A stretch of DNA of 64,000 nucleotides, taken from Tenericutes bacterium HGW-Tenericutes-1. Lineage in GTDB: Bacteria > Bacillota_I > Bacilli_A > Izemoplasmatales > Hujiaoplasmataceae. Where the stretch lies: assembly GCA_002839155.1 (NCBI GenBank), contig PGXM01000010.1:32360-96359 (forward strand). The letters are read 5' to 3'. Below, in pieces: positions 32,331 to 41,746 of this stretch. A model generated the notes under the pieces. That model was not told the DNA's origin. It saw nothing but the letters and a program-made list of their open reading frames with translations, and made no database searches. Each line of letters opens with the position of its first letter. The stretch's first letter is position 1. The position numbers were made by a program, and so were the translations under genes.

Positions 32331-33926
32331 ATGAAATATGACGTTATTGTCGTAGGTGGCGGTATTGCTGGATTAACTTCCGCAGCGTTTCTAATCAAAG
32401 AAGGATATAAAGTACTGCTTTGTGAAAAAGAATCTCATACTGGTGGTTTAGTTAATTCGTTTGTTCATGACGGATTTTTATTTGACGCTGGTGTGAGAGG
32501 AATTGTCGATTCAGGAATCGTCAAACCGATGTTAAAACAATTGGAGCTAGACGTTGAATTTACGAGAAGCATTGTTTCGATTGGCATTGAAGATGAAATG
32601 ATAGAGGTTAAGGATCTTGAAAGTTTAAAGGCTTATCAAGCGATGCTTGAAAAGCTCTATCCTGATAATATTGATGATATAGAAGCTATTTTAAATGACA
32701 TCAAAAAAGTCATGGATTATATGGATATTCTTTATGGCATTGAAAATCCGCTCTTTAAGGATTTAAAACACGATAAAGAATATCTAAAAAAATCATTACT
32801 TCCATGGTTATTTAAATATCTCTCTAAATCAGGAAAGATTAAGCACTTTAAAGCACCGATTGATGAATATTTAGCTAAACTGACTAATAATCAATCTTTA
32901 ATTGATATTATATCGCAACACTTCTTTCAAAAAACACCCGCTTCTTTCGCTTTAAGTTATTTTAGTCTTTATTTAGACTACGAATACCCCAAACAAGGCA
33001 CAATCGCTTTAGTCGATGCGATTAGAGATTATATCTTAGCGCATAATGGTGAAATCTTAACCAATACGCTGATTAAATCCGTTGATGTGACGAGCCAAGT
33101 GATTTATGATCAAGAGAATCATAGTTACAATTATGATCAACTCATATGGGCTGCGGATATGAATCAACTTTATCAAGCGGTAGATGAATCAAAAATTGCA
33201 AACCAAACGATTAGAACGAATATCTATAATCATAAACAAAGTTTAAAAGGCAAACGCGGTGGCGATTCCATCTATTCAGTTTTCCTTGAAGTCGATTTAG
33301 ATAAAGATTACTTCACTTCCAAAACGACAGGACATTGTTTTTATACGCCCAAGAAAAGTGGTCATTCCTTCGTCTTTAATCAATTAAAGGACATCTCTCA
33401 TTCCATTGATAAGACTGAAATCATGAAATGGATGAATGATTACTTAGAGTATACGACTTATGAGATAGCGATTCCTTCATTAAGAAATCAAGCATTAGCT
33501 CCTGAAGGAAAAACTGGATTAGTCGTTAGCGTTCTAATGGATTATGATTTTATTAAAAATATTCAATCTTTAGGTTTTTATGAGGAATTCAAACAATTTT
33601 CCGAATATAAAATGATTGAAGTTTTAAATAACAGTCTTTTTAAAGGCATTGAAGAAAAAATGATTACTCACTTTAGTTCAACGCCACTTACCTATGAAAA
33701 ATACAGTGGGAATTTAGATGGTGGTATCACCGGATGGGCTTTTACGAATAAAACCAACCCAGCTGTTTCAAAAATGGGTCAAGTTATTAAAAGTTGTTAT
33801 ACCAAAATGCCTAACATCTTACAAGCGGGTCAATGGACGTTTAGTCCTTCTGGATTACCAATTAGTATTCTAACAGGTAAAATCGCAAGTGATCGTGCTG
33901 TTAAAGCCCTTAAAAGGAGAAAATAG
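32331..33926 (+). CDS. Phytoene-desaturase-like FAD-dependent oxidoreductase
   Basis: A 531-residue flavoprotein of the CrtI/amine-oxidase type. The N-terminal dinucleotide site DVIVVGGGIAGLTSAAFL is followed by CEKESHTGGLVNSF. The C-terminal FAD contact is seen in LQAGQWTFSPSGLPISILTGK. The family acts on carotenoids, retinols and similar polyenes (CrtI, RetSat), but no carotenoid synthesis genes are in the window. The second ATG of ATGATG is preferred for its spacing to GGAGG. Its neighbours, an SDR and a flavodoxin, suggest flavodoxin-driven reduction. Confidence 0.86.
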   Translation: MKYDVIVVGGGIAGLTSAAFLIKEGYKVLLCEKESHTGGLVNSFVHDGFLFDAGVRGIVDSGIVKPMLKQLELDVEFTRSIVSIGIEDEMIEVKDLESLKAYQAMLEKLYPDNIDDIEAILNDIKKVMDYMDILYGIENPLFKDLKHDKEYLKKSLLPWLFKYLSKSGKIKHFKAPIDEYLAKLTNNQSLIDIISQHFFQKTPASFALSYFSLYLDYEYPKQGTIALVDAIRDYILAHNGEILTNTLIKSVDVTSQVIYDQENHSYNYDQLIWAADMNQLYQAVDESKIANQTIRTNIYNHKQSLKGKRGGDSIYSVFLEVDLDKDYFTSKTTGHCFYTPKKSGHSFVFNQLKDISHSIDKTEIMKWMNDYLEYTTYEIAIPSLRNQALAPEGKTGLVVSVLMDYDFIKNIQSLGFYEEFKQFSEYKMIEVLNNSLFKGIEEKMITHFSSTPLTYEKYSGNLDGGITGWAFTNKTNPAVSKMGQVIKSCYTKMPNILQAGQWTFSPSGLPISILTGKIASDRAVKALKRRK

Positions 33927-33928
33927 AG

Positions 33929-34453
33929 ATGAAAAATATTGTTTTGTACAAAAGCAAATATGGTAATACGTTACAATACGCGACTTGGTTATCAGAGACT
34001 TTAGGCTATGAGTTAAGAGATTTTAAAGACTTTAAAAAACGTGAAATAAAAAACTACCAAACGATTATCTTTGGTAGTGGCGTTTATATGGGCAAAATGA
34101 ACAAACTCAAAAAAGTCTTAAAATGGTTTAATGAAAAGCCAATTATCATCTTTGCTTGTGCAGGCAATTTAAACGTGGAAAAAGATATTGAAGAAATCAA
34201 AAAAGCGAACTTCACGTTAGAACAATTAAAGTATCATCATTTCTTCTATCTTCCTGGTGGCGTTGATTTTACCAAACTCAAAGGATTGATGAAATCGATG
34301 GTGAAATTCTTCATTAACATGATTGAGAAGAAACAAGATAAAACGCCTGATGAAATCGCCATCCTTGATGGTTATAAACATCCCTCCCATTATGTTGATA
34401 AGAAGTATATTGAAAAAATTGTTAATTATGTACAAACAACGAAACAATCATAG
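33929..34453 (+). CDS. Flavodoxin-domain protein
   Basis: A 174-residue FMN-binding fold similar to flavodoxin and the menaquinone-dependent protoporphyrinogen oxidase (HemG-like) proteins. The N-terminal phosphate loop is YKSKYGNTLQYATWL. IIFGSGVYMGKM and IIIFACAGNL form the isoalloxazine loops. It follows the FAD oxidoreductase gene by 2 nt, so it is likely its electron donor. No haem genes are nearby to support a HemG role. Confidence 0.85.
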   Translation: MKNIVLYKSKYGNTLQYATWLSETLGYELRDFKDFKKREIKNYQTIIFGSGVYMGKMNKLKKVLKWFNEKPIIIFACAGNLNVEKDIEEIKKANFTLEQLKYHHFFYLPGGVDFTKLKGLMKSMVKFFINMIEKKQDKTPDEIAILDGYKHPSHYVDKKYIEKIVNYVQTTKQS

Positions 34454-34477
34454 ATTATTCTATGGTTGTTTTTTTAT
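34443..34477 (+). terminator. Terminator of the redox cassette
   Basis: AACAATCATAGA, loop TTAT, TCTATGGTTGTT (one mismatch), then T7; it overlaps the converging gene ends. Confidence 0.75.
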
Positions 34478-34799
34478 AGTCGTTGATGAGATAAATCGCT
34501 ACAGGGATAATTGTGCCATAAACAACGCCAGCGATAAATCCCATTAAATCTTGATAGTTAGTTGAACTGTAAAAGGCAAATGAAACCATTGTTCCAATGA
34601 TGACGCCTTTGAGAATATACAGTTTTAAGCTGTTTTTTCCTAATAAGCCGATTGCTAAACCAATGATGACTCGGTTATACCAAAAAGCAAATAAATAGTT
34701 GCTAGATAATGGTTCGCTACTTCTTAAAGAAGCACCGATGATACAAACAACCCCTAAAATCGCTCCTGCAATTAATCCTATTATTAATCTTTTGTTCAT
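34455..34799 (-). CDS. Small membrane protein of unknown function
   Basis: I do not recognise it. The 114-residue protein has four hydrophobic segments (about residues 5-25, 38-55, 60-78 and 85-105) and a short charged C-terminus. The ATG at 34799 is preferred because AGAAGG lies 8 nt upstream; a GTG at 34808 overlaps that site. It converges on the redox cassette and is otherwise alone. Confidence 0.65.
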   Translation of the reverse strand: MNKRLIIGLIAGAILGVVCIIGASLRSSEPLSSNYLFAFWYNRVIIGLAIGLLGKNSLKLYILKGVIIGTMVSFAFYSSTNYQDLMGFIAGVVYGTIIPVAIYLINDYKKTTIE

Positions 34800-34847
34800 T
34801 TCTTTCACCTTCTTCTAGCTCTATTTAAACACAGAACGAAATAAAAA

Positions 34848-34879
34848 ACGATACCTTCTGTAATAAAGTATCGTTTTTT
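34848..34879. terminator. Terminator hairpin after the broken lipoprotein gene
   Basis: ACGATAC and GTATCGT with a 13-nt loop, flanked by A-rich and T-rich runs, so it can act in both directions. Confidence 0.7.
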
Positions 34880-34896
34880 GGTGTATATTTCATGAG

Positions 34897-35571
34897 TTAT
34901 GACCTGTTGAAATTGATTGTATAAGTTCCCGTATAGAGTTCTTCCTGATAAGATATAACATAATCAAAGACTAAATAATTGATTTCAAGATGATTGTTTT
35001 TGATGGATGAAAGATAAGCCCAATCAATTTGAATGGTGTTCCCATTGATGCAATAATCATCGGGTGTCATATATAACGCATTAATTTCAACAATCTGTCC
35101 ACCAAAACAATCAAATGATAACAAAGGGTATTGTCCAGAAACATAATTGGCAATTGGATGATTCATCATGTAAGGTAATTCTTCATAAATAAGTTGAATG
35201 TCGATTTTATAATTACCTTCAGGCGTATAAACGGTAAAAAAGGTAGTTACAGGTTGAGTATAGATATCAAACAATGCTTGATTTAGTGAGATTTGTTGCA
35301 ATACGATTTGGTAATCAACGCCTCTTTCTAAGGGCGTAAACGTGATGCCTTGGAAGATATGTACGACTTCTATATTACTTGGGATTTGAATAATCATATC
35401 AACGTCTGAAGACATTGAATAGCGATAATTAACAACACCTAGAGCTGTATAATTCAAGGTTGAAGTCGTTGTGGTATTAATATATTTTGTTGATTAAGTC
35501 GTTGTAGTTTTTTGACAAGCTGTTAGTAATAAAAGAATCGAAAGCATTACAACTATATGTAATTTCTTCAT
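34897..35571 (-). pseudogene. Lipoprotein gene interrupted by an in-frame TAA
   Basis: Reading from the ATG at 35571 (GAGGG upstream) gives MKKLHIVVMLSILLLLTAC, a textbook lipoprotein signal with lipobox LTAC, then QKTTTT and a TAA at 35496-35494. The same frame then stays open for another 199 codons: a Thr/Ser-rich linker, followed by a beta-rich domain without a family I know. No frameshift is needed, so one base change would restore a 224-residue lipoprotein. A TTG at 35457 could only give a product without the export signal. It is the last gene of a minus-strand group with the membrane protein at 35599. Confidence 0.8.
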
Positions 35572-35598
35572 CCATTACACCCTCTTTAACTTATAAAC

Positions 35599-36441
35599 CT
35601 AAGGTTCATAAATTAAGTACTCTATCCCAAATGCTCCCTCATAATAAGTAATTGTAATTTCATCACCAATTTCAAGTTGATAATACATTGATTGGCTCGT
35701 TCCAATCACATATTCTTCGTTATTATAAGCGATGGTTAAATCATACGTAGTTAGACTTCTATAACCCGTGTCAATATCCATATCAATAATTTCTACCAAA
35801 ATATCAGAAGGACTTGAGTCATCGATCACATAATTAAAAAACAAAGCAGATAATCCGAAAAAGATGACTGAAGCCATCATGGTCAATAGGGGAATAAAAT
35901 AGATATTTTCATGTTCTTGGATGTCATCTTTATATTTAATCACGAGGATTATCGCTATTAACGTAAATAACACTCCGATAATAGCGCTGTATAACCAAAC
36001 AAAGTTGGTATTTCCAAGATACTCAAAACGGTTGACCGTACTCACTGGTAATATAAATAATATGAGTCCAATAATCAAAGGATACGTTTCAAATTGGCGT
36101 TTGGGTTCGTTATTGATATGTTTGATGTAATAGACAATAATGGTTGTTAGTATAATTGCTAAGCCATGGAAATAGATGAGTAATAAACTAATTTTGGGAT
36201 TGATTTCAAATAATCGATATAAAGGAAGTAAAACAAGCAATCCCAATATAATTTTTGAAGGTAAACTCGTTTTGAAAGCAGGTTTAAACATGACGTATAA
36301 AACAATGCCATCAACGAGTATATAATACGCAACTATATACCAATAAGAATCTCTAATAAACTGTAAATTGGGTGAATTTGTTAAATATAAATATCCAACC
36401 AATGCACCAATTAATAAAACAATCTTACCGATATGTTTCAT
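35599..36441 (-). CDS. Polytopic membrane protein of unknown function
   Basis: A 280-residue protein with about seven hydrophobic spans up to residue 215. A short extracytoplasmic-type domain of about 60 residues at the C-terminus is rich in beta strand and Tyr/Ile (DITYYEGAFGIEYLIYEP region). I do not recognise a family. It starts after AGGTGAC and lies 16 nt after the metallophosphoesterase gene, with the broken lipoprotein gene 27 nt downstream. The two may have worked together at the cell surface. Confidence 0.65.
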   Translation of the reverse strand: MKHIGKIVLLIGALVGYLYLTNSPNLQFIRDSYWYIVAYYILVDGIVLYVMFKPAFKTSLPSKIILGLLVLLPLYRLFEINPKISLLLIYFHGLAIILTTIIVYYIKHINNEPKRQFETYPLIIGLILFILPVSTVNRFEYLGNTNFVWLYSAIIGVLFTLIAIILVIKYKDDIQEHENIYFIPLLTMMASVIFFGLSALFFNYVIDDSSPSDILVEIIDMDIDTGYRSLTTYDLTIAYNNEEYVIGTSQSMYYQLEIGDEITITYYEGAFGIEYLIYEP

Positions 36442-36457
36442 AAGTCACCTAAAATAA

Positions 36458-37336
36458 TTATCCTTCTAAGATAACATTACTCTTTACATTGCCTAAGGCA
36501 TCAATATCAATAATACGAGCCCCTTTTACATAATCAGGTTTCACATAGTTATAATGACCGGTACATCTACCAAAAGCATATAAACATTTGTCTTTCACGA
36601 ATTGGAAGTCACAGACATGATCATGTCCCACAAAGACCCCTCTTAAGGTATTCGTTCTTTCTAATTGGTAGTGAAAGTCATTGTCTAAATCAGAACATGA
36701 AATATCTTCGTAACAATGCCCGACACAATTGCTTAAGTTTTCTTCGATTTCCGTTTTGAAATCAATTAACGGAATATGGAAGAAAAATAAGCTTGAGAAG
36801 TCATTCTTCTTTTCTTTTAATAAGTTAATATTTTTTACTGCATCATTGATTTGTTCAAAGTCGATATAATCCCATGTCCATTTTTGATTGCCTTGATTAT
36901 TAATGTAGGTTCTTGAATTATGAGAATCTAAGAAGCCAAGCATCGCAACTGTTTTTTCATCTTTTTGTAAGTCGATGTAGTAATTCCCACATCCTCTTAA
37001 GGATGGATCTCCCTTTTCAAACAAACAATACTTGCCTTGCATGTATAAATCAGCTTGTTCTTCTAACGTATAGTTTGACTCATGGTCATGATTGCCAAAA
37101 ACAAACGTCCAATTGACTTTAAATGAGTCTAAAAAATCTCTTAAAAAGACGATAACATTTTTATTATCTAATGTCATCGTAATATCACCTGTAATCACAA
37201 CCAAATCTGGTTTCATATGATTAATACAATTTTTAATTAAATTGTAGGTTTGGTAATCACTGTCTTGATACATTAAATGTAAATCGGTAAATTGAATGAT
37301 TCGGAAAGACTCTTGTTGCATGTTCAAAGTTTGCAT
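36458..37336 (-). CDS. Metallophosphoesterase (calcineurin-like)
   Basis: A 292-residue cytosolic dinuclear metal phosphoesterase. The five-block signature is present: QFTDLHLMY (DxH), ITGDITM (GD), FGNHDHE (GNHD), FFFHIPLID (single His) and GHDH near residue 230. Members act on phosphomonoesters, phosphodiesters or nucleotides; the substrate is not given by sequence. It is 15 nt downstream of the two-TM protein gene and part of the same minus-strand set. Confidence 0.88.
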   Translation of the reverse strand: MQTLNMQQESFRIIQFTDLHLMYQDSDYQTYNLIKNCINHMKPDLVVITGDITMTLDNKNVIVFLRDFLDSFKVNWTFVFGNHDHESNYTLEEQADLYMQGKYCLFEKGDPSLRGCGNYYIDLQKDEKTVAMLGFLDSHNSRTYINNQGNQKWTWDYIDFEQINDAVKNINLLKEKKNDFSSLFFFHIPLIDFKTEIEENLSNCVGHCYEDISCSDLDNDFHYQLERTNTLRGVFVGHDHVCDFQFVKDKCLYAFGRCTGHYNYVKPDYVKGARIIDIDALGNVKSNVILEG

Positions 37337-37351
37337 TGTGCACCTCGTAAT

Positions 37352-38179
37352 TTAGATTTTTTGTTCTTTTTTTATCTCATCAATAGTATGATTTTGTAAT
37401 TCATCATAAAATTGGAATGATTCATGGCTATTGTCGTTAAAAAACAGTTGTTTCATATGGCTCATCGCCATTTTAAAGTTATTCTTACGATTCATTTTCG
37501 TATTATCGCGATAAACGAATCCATTTAAGGATAAATCATAAAGGATGGGAATAAAGGTAATGGTGGGTCTTGAGTAATCGCTTTGCATCGCAATCGATAA
37601 TTCAATTCGCATTTTTATTGATGATAAATCCTCTTTGGAGGCTTTATCCATCACTAAGATTAAAACCATGACTTTATTTGGATTCTTTAAAACGCCTTTT
37701 GCAAACTCATCCACATGGGTTAATAATTTAAGAAATTCAAGGATTGTTTCATCGGCATTTTTCGATTCTTTGACTTGAACAAAGTATTGCATATAGACTT
37801 TAGTAAACGTGAACACTTTATTATACAATATTTGATTCTTGATATAAACAAAATTTTTATCAGTTAATCGTTGTTTTATCGTTTCAAAGGTTTCTTCTTG
37901 TTTATGAAACGATAAAGTTTCTCGCATTTCTTTATGATAACTGATTTTTACGTAGAATTGAATCAGTTTTTTACGGTTGAATATCACGAGAATTAAGCCC
38001 ACACCAAAATAGGTGAGCCCCATCACCGATAAGACTGACAAGATGATGCCCTCATATCCTAAAGATTCTAAGGCAAAAGTCGTCACTATCAATAATAACC
38101 CTAAAAATAAAACGACCAGAGAGATATAGTAGATCACTGGAAAACCAAGTTCTTTCAGATTAATCTTTGGTTTAATCAT
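37352..38179 (-). CDS. Membrane-anchored protein of unknown function
   Basis: A 275-residue protein with two hydrophobic spans near the N-terminus (about residues 14-35 and 43-66) and a basic cytosolic remainder. The remainder contains a region around residues 110-220 with alternating helix and strand (NKVFTFTKVYMQYFVQVKES, KVMVLILVMDK). I do not recognise a family. It leads the run to the metallophosphoesterase, membrane protein and broken lipoprotein genes. Confidence 0.62.
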   Translation of the reverse strand: MIKPKINLKELGFPVIYYISLVVLFLGLLLIVTTFALESLGYEGIILSVLSVMGLTYFGVGLILVIFNRKKLIQFYVKISYHKEMRETLSFHKQEETFETIKQRLTDKNFVYIKNQILYNKVFTFTKVYMQYFVQVKESKNADETILEFLKLLTHVDEFAKGVLKNPNKVMVLILVMDKASKEDLSSIKMRIELSIAMQSDYSRPTITFIPILYDLSLNGFVYRDNTKMNRKNNFKMAMSHMKQLFFNDNSHESFQFYDELQNHTIDEIKKEQKI

Positions 38180-38237
38180 TGTGTCCTCGATTCATTCTTG
38201 ATAAATCTATTATCGCATAATTCTCTTGTTTTTCAAC

Positions 38238-38270
38238 AAGAAAAACGAGAACTCTTAATAGAATTCTCGT
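38238..38270 (-). terminator. Terminator of the proline catabolic operon
   Basis: On the minus strand ACGAGAA, a loop of about 12 and TTCTCGT, then TTTTC. Confidence 0.75.
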
Positions 38271-38281
38271 AATTGTTTATT

Positions 38282-39838
38282 TTATAAAGCTTCTGAAATG
38301 GATTTGCCTTGCATATGGAGTTGTAAGTAATCCGGTCCACCGGCTTTTGAGTCAGTGCCAGACATATTAAACCCACCAAATGGTTGATAACCAACAATCG
38401 CACCCGTACATTTACGGTTCAAATATAAGTTACCAACATGGAAGTCTTCTCTGGCTTTTTCTAAGTTAAAACGGTTATTAGAAATAACAGCACCTGTTAA
38501 TCCAAATTCCGTATTATTACCAACTTCTAAAGCCTCATCAAATGAAGCTACTTTACAAATTGCTAATACGGGACCAAAAATTTCTTCTTGCATGAGTCTT
38601 GAGAAGGGTTTTAAGTCAGCGAATACGGTGGGTTGAATGAAGTATCCAAGACTACCATCGCTCGTACCACCAGCGATGAGTCTACCTTCAGTTTTACCTA
38701 TCTCGATATATTCATTGATTTTCTTAAAGGCACTTTTATCAATTACAGGACCCATATAGATAGAACCATCTACAGGATTACCAATACTTAAAGCTTTTGT
38801 TTTTACTTCTACGAGTTTAACAATCTCATCATAAACATCTTGATGAATGATTGCTCTTGAACAAGCAGAACACTTTTGTCCTTGGAAACCAAAGGCACTT
38901 TTCACAATCGACTCAGCCGCAAGTTCAATATCACAATCATTATCCACTAAGATAGCATCTTTACCGCCCATTTCAGCGATCACCCGTTTTAACCAGATTT
39001 GTCCTGGTCTCACAATCGCTGCTTCTTGGTAGATGTTCATTCCAACTTCTTTAGATCCAGTGAAGGAGATAAATCTCGTCTTTGGATGTTTAACGATATA
39101 GTCTCCGACTTCACTACCTTTGCCCGGTACGAAGTTTAAGACGCCTTTAGGAAGTCCCGCTTCCATAAAGGCTTCCACAAGCATATAAGCGATCACTTGC
39201 GTATTAGAAGCCGGTTTTAATAAAACCGTATTACCCGTCACAATCGCAGCACTCGCCATACCACAGGTGATGGCTAAAGGAAAGTTCCAGGGTGGTATAA
39301 CGGCTCCAACCCCTAACGGAATATATTTATATTCATTTCTTTCAATGTTTCTTCTGGATAAGATAACGTCATCAACTCTGTTAAGAATTAACATTTGTCT
39401 ACCGTAATATTCTAAGAAGTCAATCGCCTCAGCGGTATCCGCATCGGCTTCAACCCAAGATTTACCCGCTTCATAGGTCATCATCGCGGAAAACTCATGT
39501 TTTCTTCTTCTCACAATCGCCGCTGTTTTAAATAAAACATCCGCTCTTGTCTCTGGTTTGACTTTCTTCCAAGATTCAAACGCTTTTAAAGCCGCTTGCA
39601 TCGCTCTTTCACCCATCGGAATATCCGCTTGATGGATCATCCCAACAACTTGTTCTGTTAAAGCTGGGTTAATTGATGCCTGTGTTCTTCCTTCAAAAAC
39701 TTCTTCGCCACCGACAATTAAAGGATACGTTTTACCTAAGGTAGATTCAATCTTCTTTAATGCTTTTAAATAAGCCTCTTTGTTTTCTTGCTTCGAAAAA
39801 TCAGTTAATGGTTCAGTTAAATACTCATAAATTGCCAT
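38282..39838 (-). CDS. rocA: L-glutamate gamma-semialdehyde (1-pyrroline-5-carboxylate) dehydrogenase
   Basis: Oxidises P5C/glutamate semialdehyde to glutamate with NAD+. The 518-residue ALDH has the P5CDH/RocA N-terminus ([24 protein letters not shown]), [20 protein letters not shown] cofactor block, FTGSKEVG, the base in [10 protein letters not shown] and catalytic Cys in [12 protein letters not shown]. The ATG at 39838 follows AAAGGAAAA; a longer frame adds non-family residues. It is the last gene of the six-gene operon from 43132, and its reaction identifies the pathway as proline breakdown. Confidence 0.95.
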   Translation of the reverse strand: MAIYEYLTEPLTDFSKQENKEAYLKALKKIESTLGKTYPLIVGGEEVFEGRTQASINPALTEQVVGMIHQADIPMGERAMQAALKAFESWKKVKPETRADVLFKTAAIVRRRKHEFSAMMTYEAGKSWVEADADTAEAIDFLEYYGRQMLILNRVDDVILSRRNIERNEYKYIPLGVGAVIPPWNFPLAITCGMASAAIVTGNTVLLKPASNTQVIAYMLVEAFMEAGLPKGVLNFVPGKGSEVGDYIVKHPKTRFISFTGSKEVGMNIYQEAAIVRPGQIWLKRVIAEMGGKDAILVDNDCDIELAAESIVKSAFGFQGQKCSACSRAIIHQDVYDEIVKLVEVKTKALSIGNPVDGSIYMGPVIDKSAFKKINEYIEIGKTEGRLIAGGTSDGSLGYFIQPTVFADLKPFSRLMQEEIFGPVLAICKVASFDEALEVGNNTEFGLTGAVISNNRFNLEKAREDFHVGNLYLNRKCTGAIVGYQPFGGFNMSGTDSKAGGPDYLQLHMQGKSISEAL

Positions 39839-39854
39839 AATATCATTTTCCTTT

Positions 39855-40997
39855 CTATACGACAGATTTTTCCACTTCATGCGTGGTTTGATGTTTGAAA
39901 CGGTTGATGTGTAGCATCACTGTTTCTAACGATAACGGGAGATTCAAAATCATTTCACTGATTAAGATACCCGTCATCGGAGCGAACATGAAACCATGTC
40001 CGGAAAAGCCAGCGGCGATATAAAAGTTCTTTAATTCATCTGATTCACAAATAATCGGTTGTTTATCAGGACTCATGTTATAAGATCCTGCCCATTGTCT
40101 AATGACCCTTAATTCACCAATCTTGGGTAAGATATCATCAATGGTCTTTGCCATTTCATCTAAGAATTCATGACTTGAAGAGATGTCATGATCTTTGGGT
40201 TGGTTGGGGGTGGTTCTTCCCATGAGGAAACTACCATGAGGGACTTGTTGACAATAAAGGTTTTTGGTAAAGCTCATGACCATCGGTCCTTGCATTTTAG
40301 AAATCGGTTCAGTGACTAAGATTTCATGTTTCTCAGCGTAAACAGGAATATCTAATCCAACCATCAATCCTATTTCTCTGGAATAACCGCCAGCCGCATC
40401 AATTAAAATCTCTGATTGATAAATACCCTTATTAGTTGTTACTGTATAGATATCATTATCATGTTTAATATCAAGTACCTTTTCAAAGAAATTAAAGGTA
40501 GCGCCTAATTTCTTCGCTGCTTGATAGTAAGCATCGGTCATTTTAAACGGATTTAAATGTCCATCAGTTTGACAGTACGTTGCACTGATAAAACTTTTGG
40601 GATTTAAATGGGGAACAATCTTTAAGGCTTCTTCTGGAGTAAGTTTCTTGGTTGGAATCCCTAAAGAGTTTTGTAAGGCAACGTTTTTAGCAAACTGTAA
40701 ATCTTCTTCTTTTGTCGTGGCTAGAATTAAATAACCTTCTTGTTTAAATTCGATGTCACCTTTATAATCTAAAGTCTCTTTGGCATGTTCGAAGAATTCG
40801 ATGGAATGTTTGGCCATGATACAGTTGGCTTTCGTTGCCCATTGTTGTCTCACCCCTGCGCCGCATCTTCCCGTTGCGCCAGCGGTGAGATAACTTTTGT
40901 CAATGACTAAAATATCATTCATGCCTTTTTTAGCAAGGTTATATGCAATCGAGCATCCGGTCACACCGGCACCAATGATGATAATTTTATAAGTCAT
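39855..40997 (-). CDS. FAD-dependent amine oxidoreductase, probable L-proline dehydrogenase beta subunit (DAO/HcnC family)
   Basis: A 380-residue DAO-fold flavoprotein. The FAD site is [23 protein letters not shown] at the N-terminus. [11 protein letters not shown] follows, and the C-terminal [22 protein letters not shown] block ([12 protein letters not shown]) is typical of sarcosine oxidase beta, HcnC and archaeal dye-linked proline dehydrogenase beta. It overlaps the small Cys-rich gene by 11 nt. Next to an FAD/NAD subunit, two Fe-S proteins and P5C dehydrogenase, proline is the likeliest substrate; sarcosine or another secondary amine remains possible. Confidence 0.85.
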   Translation of the reverse strand: MTYKIIIIGAGVTGCSIAYNLAKKGMNDILVIDKSYLTAGATGRCGAGVRQQWATKANCIMAKHSIEFFEHAKETLDYKGDIEFKQEGYLILATTKEEDLQFAKNVALQNSLGIPTKKLTPEEALKIVPHLNPKSFISATYCQTDGHLNPFKMTDAYYQAAKKLGATFNFFEKVLDIKHDNDIYTVTTNKGIYQSEILIDAAGGYSREIGLMVGLDIPVYAEKHEILVTEPISKMQGPMVMSFTKNLYCQQVPHGSFLMGRTTPNQPKDHDISSSHEFLDEMAKTIDDILPKIGELRVIRQWAGSYNMSPDKQPIICESDELKNFYIAAGFSGHGFMFAPMTGILISEMILNLPLSLETVMLHINRFKHQTTHEVEKSVV

Positions 40998-41268
40998 CTT
41001 TAGCACCTCTAGCAATCGCTTTTAACGGAACGCCTAAGGTTAAGGGTCTAACCGTTGGTAGTGGAATCTCTTCAATCGGTTTCTTAAGGAAAATCGCTAG
41101 TTCTCTTTGAATGATGGGTAAGCAAGTTGCGCCTTGACAAGGTCCCATACCGACTCTTAATTGCCGTTTTAAATCTTCAATGGAAGTAAATCCTTGATTC
41201 ATTAAATCATGGAGTTCTTGTAAGTTAATATCTTCACAACGACAGATAATGATATCTTTTTTACTCAT
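40987..41268 (-). CDS. BFD-like [2Fe-2S] small subunit of the proline dehydrogenase complex
   Basis: A 93-residue protein with four Cys arranged as IICRCED...GMGPCQGATC, the bacterioferritin-associated-ferredoxin-like [2Fe-2S] motif (CxC, CxxxxC). Such domains pass electrons within HcnBC-like and proline dehydrogenase complexes. Both ends overlap neighbouring genes (8 nt with the ferredoxin gene, 11 nt with the DAO gene), so the complex is probably made in fixed proportions. Confidence 0.88.
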   Translation of the reverse strand: MSKKDIIICRCEDINLQELHDLMNQGFTSIEDLKRQLRVGMGPCQGATCLPIIQRELAIFLKKPIEEIPLPTVRPLTLGVPLKAIARGAKDDL

Positions 41269-41746
41269 GATCTTTACTCCTGATGGTAATGAAATCATAT
41301 AATAGATTTAAATCGGTTTTTACGGTCACTAAATACGTTTTATCTTGTTTGGGTATACTTTGTACTGAATCAATTAAAGCGTCGCCTATAACTTCTCCAG
41401 CACGGTTAACTGCGCGCCATACTTCATTCTTCTTAGGAACAGGTAGTAATTCATATGGAATCTTAAAGACGGCTTTATCAACTTCTGTTTTAGCAAGCAT
41501 AATGGCGAGACCTGGACAGCTAGTCACACAGATGCCACAACCCGTGCATTTTTCAACGATGAGTTTAGGCTGAACGTTAATGTCATCGCCAATTAGAATG
41601 GCTCCAAATGGACAACTGGTTTGGCAAGGGTTGCAAGGAATATCTTGGTAACATTCAATAATTGCTTTCGCTTTCGCTAAAAATTCTTTTTTGGGAAAGC
41701 GAGAAAGCACTTGTTCAGGGAGAGCAATCCCAGTTTTATCAAGCAT
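41261..41746 (-). CDS. 4Fe-4S ferredoxin-type subunit of the proline dehydrogenase complex
   Basis: A 161-residue protein with two cluster motifs, CNPCQTSCP and CTGCGICVTSCP, and a C-terminal beta-rich extension. Its size and place resemble the roughly 19-kDa Fe-S gamma subunit of archaeal four-subunit proline dehydrogenases. The ATG at 41746 follows GAGGTGA and overlaps the FAD/NAD subunit gene by 8 nt. Confidence 0.88.
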   Translation of the reverse strand: MLDKTGIALPEQVLSRFPKKEFLAKAKAIIECYQDIPCNPCQTSCPFGAILIGDDINVQPKLIVEKCTGCGICVTSCPGLAIMLAKTEVDKAVFKIPYELLPVPKKNEVWRAVNRAGEVIGDALIDSVQSIPKQDKTYLVTVKTDLNLLYDFITIRSKDHE

